DNA of 6,779 nt from Actinomycetota bacterium (GTDB lineage Bacteria; Actinomycetota; Humimicrobiia; Humimicrobiales; Humimicrobiaceae): NCBI GenBank assembly GCA_023379515.1, contig JAMCQQ010000505.1, forward strand, positions 1-6,779. Direction: 5' to 3'. Every line of letters begins with the position of its first letter. The first letter of the stretch is position 1. The position numbers and the translations under genes were made by a program. Shown here in pieces: positions 1-4,759 of the stretch. The notes below the pieces were generated by a model that was given only the letters and a program-made list of their open reading frames with translations, made no database searches and was not told where the DNA came from.

Positions 1-166
1 AGAATATGACAGTTTTGGTACGACTAGTCAAAAAATGGGCTTTGATAAAATTTTTGTGTATATTCAAAGCAATATGCCCCGGCCAAGTTGAACCATGGCC
101 AAAATTGAAAACCGTACTAAATTTCGAAATGAATTTACCTATTAAGATTATGAGGACATTAATCAT
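1..166 (-). CDS. murT: MurT-like Mur ligase family protein, N-terminal part only (runs off left edge)
   Basis: The minus strand from the ATG at 166 down to base 2 is open for 55 codons with no stop. The protein starts with a hydrophobic, lysine-containing segment (MINVLIILIGKFISKF) and continues with FGHGSTWPGHIALN at residues 22-35, followed by KNFIK. This resembles the start of MurT proteins, where a hydrophobic helix leads to a G-x-GGTALPG-x-VAL-x-x-DP-x-x-(I/L) segment just before the Mur ligase Walker A loop (TGTNGKTTT). That loop would fall just past the window edge, after TKTVIF. In the known family, MurT with the glutamine amidotransferase GatD amidates the D-glutamate of lipid II in the cytoplasm. 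The start is 25 nt behind the htpX stop on the same strand, with no clear SD, so it probably shares the lemA-htpX transcript. The family call rests on remembered N-terminal patterns, and the catalytic part is unseen. Another Mur ligase-like protein is possible. Confidence 0.66.
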   Translation of the reverse strand, partial: MINVLIILIGKFISKFSTVFNFGHGSTWPGHIALNIHKNFIKAHFLTSRTKTVIF

Positions 167-191
167 AAATTTATTTAAGATGATATTTACA

Positions 192-1079
192 TCACATTTC
201 CCGAAGAATTCGTATCCTGTCTTCTAAAGGTGGATGAGTATTAAAAAGGCCTGTAAAAAAGTTTTTTACTTTTCTGTTATCAAACGGGTTTTCTATGAAT
301 AAATGCGCTGTGGCATTGCTGGCTTTTTTTGGCGCGGTTTTATCTTTTGCCAGCTTTTCTAAAGCTAAAGCAAGGCCTTCTGGGTATCTTGTAAGGAGTA
401 CTCCAGAAGCATCTGCTAAGTATTCTCTTTTTCTTGAAATTGCGGTTTGAATTAAAATTGCTGCAATTGGCGAAAGAATAGCAAATATAATCGCCAAAAT
501 TAAAAATATCGTATTTCCCCTGTTTTCTCTGGAATCGGAGTAGAAAGCTGCTCTTATGAAAATATCAGAAAGAATCGCAACAAATCCGACAAGAATTGCA
601 ACAATTCCCATTAGCCTGATATCGTAGTTTTTAATATGTGAGAGTTCATGACCTATTACTCCTTCTAATTCTGCATCAGTTAATATGTTTAAAAGTCCTG
701 TAGTTACGCAAACAACGGCATGTTTTGGATCTCTGCCTGTAGCAAAAGCATTTGGAGATACTTCTTCCATTACGTAAACTTTTGGCATAGGAAGCCCTGC
801 GGCAATACAAAGGTTTTCAACAGTCGTGTAGTATTTTGGATAATCTTGTTTTTTTATTTCCTTTGCGCCTGTTGTGGCAAGCACAAGCTTATCCGAATAA
901 TAATAGCTTCCGATACTTGTCAATCCTGCAATTATCAAAGCAATGCCGGCAAAACCGTATCCTTGGTAGCCAAGTGCCCTACTAAAGACAAAAACCATAG
1001 TTGTTATTATCAATACAAATAACAACATAATCGCCCAGGTTTTATTTTTATTTGCAGAAATTGCAGAGTAAATGTTCAT
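192..1079 (-). CDS. htpX: HtpX-like membrane zinc metalloprotease (M48 family)
   Basis: This is a 295-residue protein, the usual length for HtpX, an integral-membrane protease that takes part in quality control of membrane proteins. The zinc-binding motif HELSH lies at 144-148 (ligands H144 and H148, catalytic E145), and the third ligand is probably E219 in EYLAD (219-223). Hydrophobic segments at about 15-33, 41-60, 156-176 and 190-213 fit the family's four membrane helices, with the HExxH facing the cytoplasm. The C-terminal THPPLEDRI (281-289) is also a family signature. I chose the ATG at 1079 because MNIYSAISANK is the normal family N-terminus; an in-frame ATG at 1127 would add 16 lysine-rich residues that lie inside lemA. 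The start follows the lemA stop after a single base and has only a weak upstream AGAAG, so translation is probably coupled to lemA. The stop is TGA. Confidence 0.94.
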   Translation of the reverse strand: MNIYSAISANKNKTWAIMLLFVLIITTMVFVFSRALGYQGYGFAGIALIIAGLTSIGSYYYSDKLVLATTGAKEIKKQDYPKYYTTVENLCIAAGLPMPKVYVMEEVSPNAFATGRDPKHAVVCVTTGLLNILTDAELEGVIGHELSHIKNYDIRLMGIVAILVGFVAILSDIFIRAAFYSDSRENRGNTIFLILAIIFAILSPIAAILIQTAISRKREYLADASGVLLTRYPEGLALALEKLAKDKTAPKKASNATAHLFIENPFDNRKVKNFFTGLFNTHPPLEDRIRILREM

Positions 1080-1080
1080 T

Positions 1081-1626
1081 TTAAAAATTAATTTTAACTT
1101 CTTTTTTTTCACTTTCCGTTGCTGCAAAAAACTCTGCTTCCTTAAAATTTAAAAACTTTGCAAACAATACATTAGGAAATACTTTTAATTTAGTGTTGTA
1201 ATTTAAAACATTGCTGTTATAAAACTGTCTTGCGTATGCAATTTTATTTTCGGTATCAGAAACTTCTTCTTGAAGTTTGATAAAATTTTCACTCGCTCTA
1301 AGCGCAGGATAGCTTTCGGCGACAGCAAATATTGATTTAAAAGTTTCAGTCAATTGATTATTAACTTTGGCTTTTTCTTCCATGCTTTTTGCAGATACTA
1401 AATTTGCTCTTTCTTTCGTTACTTTTTCAAATAATTCTTTTTCGTGTTTTGCATATCCTTTTACAACTTCAACTAAATTAGGAATTAAATCGGCTCTCCT
1501 TTTTAACTGAACGTCGATATGAGAAAGACTTTCTGAAACTCTTAATTTTGCAACGATAATGCTGTTGTATAGATATAACAAAACAGCTATTAGGGTGATT
1601 ACAATTATTACTAATTGTATGTTCAT
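1081..1626 (-). CDS. lemA: LemA family membrane protein
   Basis: This 181-residue protein has the LemA layout: a short outward N-terminus, one membrane helix (about residues 4-24), then a long helical domain. Recognisable blocks are VQLKRRADLIPNLVE at 39-53, followed by VKGYAKHE; AVAESYPALRASENF at 101-115; and ENKIAYARQFYNSNV at 126-140. The biochemical role of LemA is not settled. The gene is very often found next to htpX or other membrane protease genes, as here, which suggests that it works with HtpX at the membrane. The ATG at 1626 is preceded by a near-perfect Shine-Dalgarno sequence. The gene begins 21 nt after the polX stop and ends one base before htpX. A good promoter inside the end of polX probably drives lemA-htpX and the murT-like gene. 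The length is typical and nothing appears broken. Confidence 0.95.
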   Translation of the reverse strand: MNIQLVIIVITLIAVLLYLYNSIIVAKLRVSESLSHIDVQLKRRADLIPNLVEVVKGYAKHEKELFEKVTKERANLVSAKSMEEKAKVNNQLTETFKSIFAVAESYPALRASENFIKLQEEVSDTENKIAYARQFYNSNVLNYNTKLKVFPNVLFAKFLNFKEAEFFAATESEKKEVKINF

Positions 1627-1630
1627 AAAA

Positions 1631-1640
1631 CACCTCCTTT
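1631..1640 (-). promoter_or_regulatory. Strong Shine-Dalgarno site of lemA
   Basis: On the minus strand this reads AAAGGAGGTG, matching the usual 16S rRNA 3' end over the whole core, and it ends 4 nt before the lemA ATG at 1626. It fixes the lemA start. It also contrasts with polX, pyrG and rplS in this window, which have no SD. Confidence 0.9.
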
Positions 1641-1647
1641 CATTTGT

Positions 1648-3411
1648 TTATGTTTTTAACCATTCCGAGAACTTATTATACGATAATGTGTTTAAGATGT
1701 CATCTTTTTCTGCCCACCCGCGTCTTGCCATGAATACTCCATATTTTTGTAAGCTCATTTGCTCAACATTGTGACTGTCTGAATTTACTACCATTTTTAC
1801 ATTATTATCAACGGCTAGCTTAATGATGTTATCGGGTAGATCAAGTCTGCCTGGCCAGCTGTTTATTTCTAAGGCTTTATTAAATTTTTTACAAAATTCA
1901 AATAATTTTTCCCAGTCAATTTCAAATCCTTGTCTTTCATTTAACAATCTTCCGGTTGGGTGGGCAAGTATTTTTGCTTTTTTGTGGGATAGTCCACTAA
2001 TAACTCTCATAGTCATTTCATCTTTGTGCATAGAAAAAACACTGTGAATAGATACAATGGCAGCATCTAATAGATTTAATGACCTATTATCAATTGCTAA
2101 GTTACCATTTGGTAATATGTCAACTTCGAGTAATTTAATTATCCGAACATCTTTAGTGTTTGATTGAAGCTGATTTATGTATTCATCGCGTTTTTTTAGA
2201 ATTTCGTATATTTTTTGATTAGTATGTTTTGAAATACTAGGATTGTGTTCGGAAAATCCTAGGTAATTATAGTTTAAATCCTTTGCTTTATTGAGCATAG
2301 TTTGCATATCATCTGTGCCTAAATCATGACTCGGTTCAATTGGATAGTTTGAATGGATATGAAGGTCACCTTTTAAATCTGAAAGCTCAACTAAATTAGG
2401 AAGGTTATTTTTTTGGGATGCTTCTATTTCTCCTTTGTTTTCTCGCAGTTCAGGCGGAATCCATTGTAATCCTATAGCGTTGTAAAACTTATCTTCGCTG
2501 CTATATTTGTCTGTTGTTCCGGTTATTATGTTTTTAATTCCGTACTCCGATAAAGACAAGCCCTTTTTTAAAGCAAATTCACGTAAGGCGATATTATGAT
2601 TTTTACTGCCTGTAAAATGTTGCAAAAGAGACCCAAAACTTTCTGGAGGTTGGACTAAAAGATCTATTTGTTTTCCTCCTGATACCATAATTGAGGCTGA
2701 AATATCACCTTTTTCAATAATTCTCTCGGTAGAAGGATATTTAGTGAAATAATCTATAATATGCCTAGAATTTTTTCCGCAAACAGCAATATCAATATCG
2801 CCAACGGTTGCAGCACGTCTGCGGAGACTTCCAAGCGCTTCGGCTTTCTCAATTTCAGGAAACTTTCTTAAATACAGCAGTATTTTTTCAGCGATTTCAA
2901 AAGCATATGGAAGCGGCATTTTGGTTGTTTTACCTTTGCCTTCCTTGTACTCGTTGATACTTCTTAATATATCTGCTTGTGATTTCTCGCCGAATCCTTC
3001 ACATGTTGCGATTTTTCCTTTTCTGGCAATTTTTTCTAAGTCTTCAATTACAGTTTGCGGATTATTAAGCTTAAATTCTTTAACAAGTTTATAGCTTTTT
3101 TTAGGCCCGAATGAAGGGATATCCATAAGCACAAATACAGATTGCGGAATACCTTTAAGAACCCATTCAAAATGAGAAACTTTGCCTTTTTTAAAAAGTT
3201 CCACCAAGTGCGATTTAATCGTATTGCCAATACCAGGAAGATCTTTTAATCTGTCGTTTTGATAATAATCATTTAATTCTTCGGTAAGGTTGCTAATCGT
3301 GTCTGCCGCTTTTTGGTAAGCAATAATTTGAAAATGGAATTTTTTTTCATCTTTGATTGCATACGAGGCCGCGACGTTTCTCAAAAGTTTTACAATTTCC
3401 TGATTGCTCAT
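1648..3411 (-). CDS. polX: PolX: family X DNA polymerase with C-terminal PHP 3'-5' exonuclease domain
   Basis: This 587-residue protein is close to the usual length of bacterial PolX (about 570-580), a gap-filling repair polymerase joined to a PHP phosphoesterase. From the N-terminus there is a helix-hairpin-helix at DLPGIGNTI (57-65), similar turns at DIPSFGPKK (97-105) and CEGFGEKS (137-144), and the polymerase core GSLRRRAATVGDIDI (194-208). D205 and D207 are two of the metal-binding aspartates, and D250 in GGKQIDLLV is the likely third. The PHP domain begins near GDLHIHS (348-354; H351, H353) and continues with FSEHN (E388, H389), LEVD (E429), SIHS (H456), AHP (H484) and NSDSH (D545, H547). 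The full ligand set suggests an active nuclease. I chose the ATG at 3411 (MSNQEIVKLLRN) over in-frame TTG 3450 and ATG 3441, because the extra residues do not look like the family and no SD supports them. Confidence 0.93.
   Translation of the reverse strand: MSNQEIVKLLRNVAASYAIKDEKKFHFQIIAYQKAADTISNLTEELNDYYQNDRLKDLPGIGNTIKSHLVELFKKGKVSHFEWVLKGIPQSVFVLMDIPSFGPKKSYKLVKEFKLNNPQTVIEDLEKIARKGKIATCEGFGEKSQADILRSINEYKEGKGKTTKMPLPYAFEIAEKILLYLRKFPEIEKAEALGSLRRRAATVGDIDIAVCGKNSRHIIDYFTKYPSTERIIEKGDISASIMVSGGKQIDLLVQPPESFGSLLQHFTGSKNHNIALREFALKKGLSLSEYGIKNIITGTTDKYSSEDKFYNAIGLQWIPPELRENKGEIEASQKNNLPNLVELSDLKGDLHIHSNYPIEPSHDLGTDDMQTMLNKAKDLNYNYLGFSEHNPSISKHTNQKIYEILKKRDEYINQLQSNTKDVRIIKLLEVDILPNGNLAIDNRSLNLLDAAIVSIHSVFSMHKDEMTMRVISGLSHKKAKILAHPTGRLLNERQGFEIDWEKLFEFCKKFNKALEINSWPGRLDLPDNIIKLAVDNNVKMVVNSDSHNVEQMSLQKYGVFMARRGWAEKDDILNTLSYNKFSEWLKT
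1675..1703 (-). promoter_or_regulatory. Probable sigma-70-type promoter for lemA-htpX, inside the end of polX
   Basis: On the minus strand the -35 is ATGACA (1703-1698, five of six consensus bases), the spacer is 17 nt, and the -10 is a perfect TATAAT (1680-1675). Transcription would start near 1668, giving a leader of about 42 nt that contains the lemA SD. The boxes overlap the last codons of polX, so lemA and htpX need not depend on polX transcription. This is a match by eye in AT-rich DNA, but both boxes and the spacing are good. Confidence 0.62.
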
Positions 3412-3420
3412 GGCAAAATG

Positions 3421-3450
3421 AGCATAGCACTTTCGGGACATTCGACGCAA
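3421..3450 (-). promoter_or_regulatory. Possible polX promoter (extended -10)
   Basis: On the minus strand there is TTGCGT (3450-3445), an 18-nt spacer and TATGCT (3426-3421), with TG one base before the -10 box (extended -10, TGCTATGCT). Transcription would begin near 3414, about three bases before the ATG at 3411. The match is moderate. It agrees with the lack of any SD and with 3411 as the start. Confidence 0.38.
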
Positions 3451-3510
3451 GATTTATCATTAATATTTTTCAACAAGACTCTAATATCAATTCTTAACAA
3501 AGTCGAAGGA

Positions 3511-3539
3511 TTGACTAGATTTGAATTATTTGTTAGGAT
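3511..3539 (+). promoter_or_regulatory. Promoter of tRNA-Asp
   Basis: The -35 is TTGACT (3511-3516), the spacer is exactly 17 nt, and the -10 is TAGGAT (3534-3539) preceded by TGT, an extended -10. The predicted start near 3546 leaves a 5' leader of about 7 nt before the tRNA. It points away from the polX promoter in the same intergenic region. Confidence 0.7.
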
Positions 3540-3552
3540 ACAAAGAGTTTTT

Positions 3553-3626
3553 GGGCTCGTAGTGAAGAGGCCTATCACGCCTCCCTGTCACGGAGGAGAT
3601 CGCCGGTTCAAATCCGGTCGAGCCCG
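3553..3626 (+). tRNA. tRNA-Asp (anticodon GTC)
   Basis: A complete 74-nt cloverleaf can be drawn. The acceptor is GGGCTCG (3553-3559) with CGAGCCC (3619-3625). The D stem is GTGA/TCAC (3562-3565/3575-3578). The anticodon stem is CCTCC/GGAGG (3580-3584/3592-3596) with loop CTGTCAC and anticodon GTC at 3587-3589. The T arm is GCCGG, loop TTCAAAT, CCGGT (3602-3618). The discriminator is G3626, as expected for aspartate. CCA is not encoded (the next bases are CACA), so a CCA-adding enzyme is needed. No terminator follows, and the LysM gene starts 62 nt later. Confidence 0.97.
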
Positions 3627-3675
3627 CACAAATAGTTGTAATTATCTTCTGCCCAAAATTTTATCTTCTGTCCGG

Positions 3676-3683
3676 AAAGGAGG
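3676..3683 (+). promoter_or_regulatory. Shine-Dalgarno site of the LysM gene
   Basis: AAAGGAGG lies 5 nt before the GTG at 3689. It decides the start: without it, the GTG codon might be passed over for a later one. Confidence 0.88.
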
Positions 3684-3688
3684 AAAAC

Positions 3689-4285
3689 GTGGCAAAAACA
3701 AAAATAAAAAAATCATCCGTTGGGGTTGTAAAACCATTAACTAAAAAACAGGAAGGGTTTTTATCTCAAATTAAATGGGGAGAATCATATACAAGTCTAT
3801 TTTTAGGAGCTGTAGTAGTTTTAGTTGCGCTGGTGCTTGTTTTTTCATTTTTTAAATCAAGAAATGCTCAAATAAATTCCACGTCGGATATTAATTTGAC
3901 AAATGAAACATTACTGCCACAGTCTTATGTTGTAAAAGAGGGAGATAATTTATGGTCTATCGCTGAAAAGATATATGGCTCCGGTTACAACTGGGTTGAC
4001 TTGGCAAAAGCAAATAAATTGGAAAACCCAAGTGTTTTATATGTTGGAACAAAATTATCAGTTCCGAATGTTAAGGTAAAAGAGCAAACTATTGTAAAAC
4101 AAAGCGCTGAAGGGAAAAATCCAATTACACAGACATCTTACAAAGTTGTAAAAGGAGATTATCTTTGGGATATTGCGGTTAGAGCGTATGGAGACGGGTA
4201 TAAATGGGTTGAAATTGCAAAAGCTAATAAGCTTGTGAATCCAAATCTAATTCACTCCGGAAACGTTCTTAAGCTCCCGAGATAA
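3689..4285 (+). CDS. Membrane-anchored protein with two LysM domains
   Basis: This 198-residue protein has a short, lysine-rich cytoplasmic N-terminus, one membrane helix at about 37-55 (LFLGAVVVLVALVLVFSFF), a polar linker, and two LysM repeats at about 79-126 and 150-198. The repeats are close copies: YVVKEGDNLWSIAEKIYG against YKVVKGDYLWDIAVRAYG, each followed by (N/K)WV(D/E)(L/I)AKANKL and a V/I-x-x-G-x-x-L-x-(V/L)P end. LysM domains bind N-acetylglucosamine polymers, so the protein probably sits in the membrane and holds the peptidoglycan. No catalytic domain is present, and the protein ends right after the second LysM. The GTG start is supported by a strong SD. It could be read through from tRNA-Asp; a weak TTGTAA (3636-3641) and TTTTAT (3659-3664) pair is the only candidate promoter of its own. 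No specific gene name is justified. Confidence 0.93.
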   Translation: MAKTKIKKSSVGVVKPLTKKQEGFLSQIKWGESYTSLFLGAVVVLVALVLVFSFFKSRNAQINSTSDINLTNETLLPQSYVVKEGDNLWSIAEKIYGSGYNWVDLAKANKLENPSVLYVGTKLSVPNVKVKEQTIVKQSAEGKNPITQTSYKVVKGDYLWDIAVRAYGDGYKWVEIAKANKLVNPNLIHSGNVLKLPR

Positions 4286-4287
4286 TT

Positions 4288-4317
4288 TTGTTGTAAATAA
4301 TGTTATTGCTGTATAAT
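4288..4317 (+). promoter_or_regulatory. Promoter of tRNA-Gly
   Basis: A perfect -10 TATAAT lies at 4312-4317, with TTGTTG at 4288-4293 as the -35 (18-nt spacer); TTGTAA at 4291-4296 with a 15-nt spacer is an alternative. The predicted start is near A4324, about 12 nt before the tRNA. The box begins 27 nt behind the LysM stop. Confidence 0.65.
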
Positions 4318-4335
4318 TAACGCAGTGAAATTATT

Positions 4336-4406
4336 GCGGGATTAGTACAGTGGTAGTATGCTACCTTCCCAAGGTAGAGACGCGAGTTCGATTCTCGTAT
4401 CCCGCT
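4336..4406 (+). tRNA. tRNA-Gly (anticodon CCC)
   Basis: This is a 71-nt cloverleaf. The acceptor is GCGGGAT (4336-4342) with ATCCCGC (4399-4405). The D stem is GTAC/GTAT, including a G-U pair (4345-4348/4356-4359). The anticodon stem is CTACC/GGTAG (4361-4365/4373-4377) around TTCCCAA, with anticodon CCC at 4368-4370. The T arm is GCGAG, loop TTCGATT, CTCGT (4382-4398). The discriminator is T4406, as usual for bacterial glycine tRNAs. CCA is not encoded. This isoacceptor reads GGG only, a rare codon in AT-rich genes. A candidate structured RNA begins a few bases downstream with no visible promoter of its own. Confidence 0.97.
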
Positions 4407-4410
4407 CAAT

Positions 4411-4580
4411 AGCTACTGCGGAGAACGGGTAAGGAGAAAGTCGTCCCGCTAAGCGGGGTCTGCCGCTCAACATTTGCTGGCCACGTTTTATATTGATGGC
4501 AAGAGTTACTGCGAGGATATATGCTCAAATTTGAATTATTAAGAAGAAAATCGCAGCGCTAAACTAGGTCTTCTCAACTC
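4411..4580 (+). ncRNA. Candidate structured RNA of unknown family, behind tRNA-Gly
   Basis: No plausible protein is encoded here, and the first 60 bases are much GC-richer than the surroundings. Stems that can be drawn: CCCGC-TAA-GCGGG (4445-4457), or instead AGCGG/CCGCT (4452-4456/4463-4467); GCCA/TGGC (4480-4483/4497-4500); and a larger domain closed by GAGTT/AACTC (4503-4507/4576-4580) with CTGCGA/TCGCAG (4509-4514/4551-4556) inside. AGCTACTGCG (4411-4420) is repeated as AGTTACTGCG (4504-4513), and both copies could pair with CGCAG at 4552-4556. I could not match it to RNase P RNA, SRP RNA, tmRNA, 6S, 5S or a riboswitch class. It may be processed from the tRNA-Gly transcript. It could also be unconstrained spacer DNA; the strand is assumed from the tRNA. 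Confidence 0.4.
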
Positions 4581-4585
4581 ATAAA

Positions 4586-4609
4586 AATACTGGGCTTTTA
4601 CCCAGTATT
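4586..4609 (+). terminator. Terminator-like hairpin without a T tract
   Basis: This is a perfect 9-bp stem AATACTGGG/CCCAGTATT (4586-4594/4601-4609) with loop CTTTTA. It is preceded by an A run (4583-4587) but followed by CACGAAG rather than a T tract, so it is not a classical Rho-independent terminator. It could be the 3' stabilising hairpin of the RNA upstream. Confidence 0.4.
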
Positions 4610-4612
4610 CAC

Positions 4613-4636
4613 GAAGTATATATGTCATATATCTTC
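4613..4636. repeat. Inverted repeat (hairpin)
   Basis: GAAG and ATATA (4613-4622, with T4617 bulged) pair with TATAT and CTTC (4628-4636) around the loop TGTCA. CTTT follows. It is one of four consecutive hairpins before pyrG; its role is unknown. Confidence 0.5.
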
Positions 4637-4644
4637 CTTTAGCT

Positions 4645-4664
4645 TTTTAGGTTTATACCTAAAA
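4645..4664. repeat. Inverted repeat (hairpin) with short downstream T run
   Basis: TTTTAGGT pairs perfectly with ACCTAAAA (8 bp) around the loop TTAT. TCCTATTTTG follows, so it may act as a weak terminator for the RNA upstream. The stem is AT-rich, which limits confidence in that role. Confidence 0.5.
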
Positions 4665-4671
4665 TCCTATT

Positions 4672-4686
4672 TTGTCAAGATGACAA
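4672..4686. promoter_or_regulatory. Operator-like palindrome upstream of pyrG
   Basis: TTGTCA-AGA-TGACAA is a perfect 6-bp inverted repeat with a 3-base centre. It ends 39 bp before the pyrG -35 box. The short, symmetric form suggests a protein-binding site, but no regulator gene is visible and chance is possible in AT-rich DNA. Confidence 0.35.
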
Positions 4687-4725
4687 TTTATATAAAAGAA
4701 TATAGAAATAAGACAGAATTTATAC

Positions 4726-4754
4726 TTGACCTTTTTTTTTAATTTTGATATAGT
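4726..4754 (+). promoter_or_regulatory. Promoter of pyrG, placed for a leaderless mRNA
   Basis: The -35 is TTGACC (4726-4731), the spacer is 17 nt and starts with nine T, and the -10 is TATAGT (4749-4754). The start codon GTG begins at 4760, only 5 nt after the -10 box, so transcription should begin at or almost at the start codon. The TAG at 4751-4753 within the -10 box is an in-frame stop, so an earlier start is excluded. Confidence 0.72.
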
Positions 4755-4759
4755 TAATC

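Noticed and set aside
81..113. Imperfect repeat GGCCAAGTTGAACC / GGCCAAAATTGAAAACC
   Set aside because: It falls within the murT-like coding region, where the codons explain it; no further copies.
6..227. 73-codon plus-strand open frame at the left edge
   Set aside because: It lies opposite the murT-like coding start and the end of htpX, resembles no known protein and has no SD. The minus-strand reading is clearly better.
1080..1127. Longer htpX with a start at 1127
   Set aside because: The added residues are lysine-rich, unlike the family N-terminus, and overlap lemA. MNIYSAIS at 1079 fits HtpX.
3412..3450. Longer polX from TTG 3450 or ATG 3441
   Set aside because: The extra 10-13 residues (such as SRKCYAHFA) are not like PolX, there is no SD, and they would overlap the likely promoter boxes. 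Not fully excluded.
3642..3670. Direct repeat TTATCTTCTG (3642-3651 and 3661-3670)
   Set aside because: Only two 10-bp copies in a short AT-rich spacer; no sign of an insertion or regulator site.
3313..3744. 143-codon plus-strand open frame
   Set aside because: It runs antisense through the polX start and straight through tRNA-Asp, so it is a chance frame.
4433..4442. GGAGAAAGTC resembling the RNase P RNA core GAGGAAAGTCC
   Set aside because: The other universal RNase P blocks (ACAGAA near the 3' end, the GGTAAGAGC region) are missing and the region is too short.
4496..4534. 12-codon micro-ORF (ATG to TGA) inside the candidate RNA
   Set aside because: No SD, very short, and its sequence overlaps the proposed stems. 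Also considered as a tmRNA tag frame, but no tmRNA features are present.
4411..4759. T-box or metabolite riboswitch controlling pyrG
   Set aside because: No T-box sequence (AGGGTGGNACCGCG) or known riboswitch core is seen, and the pyrG promoter lies downstream of the whole element.
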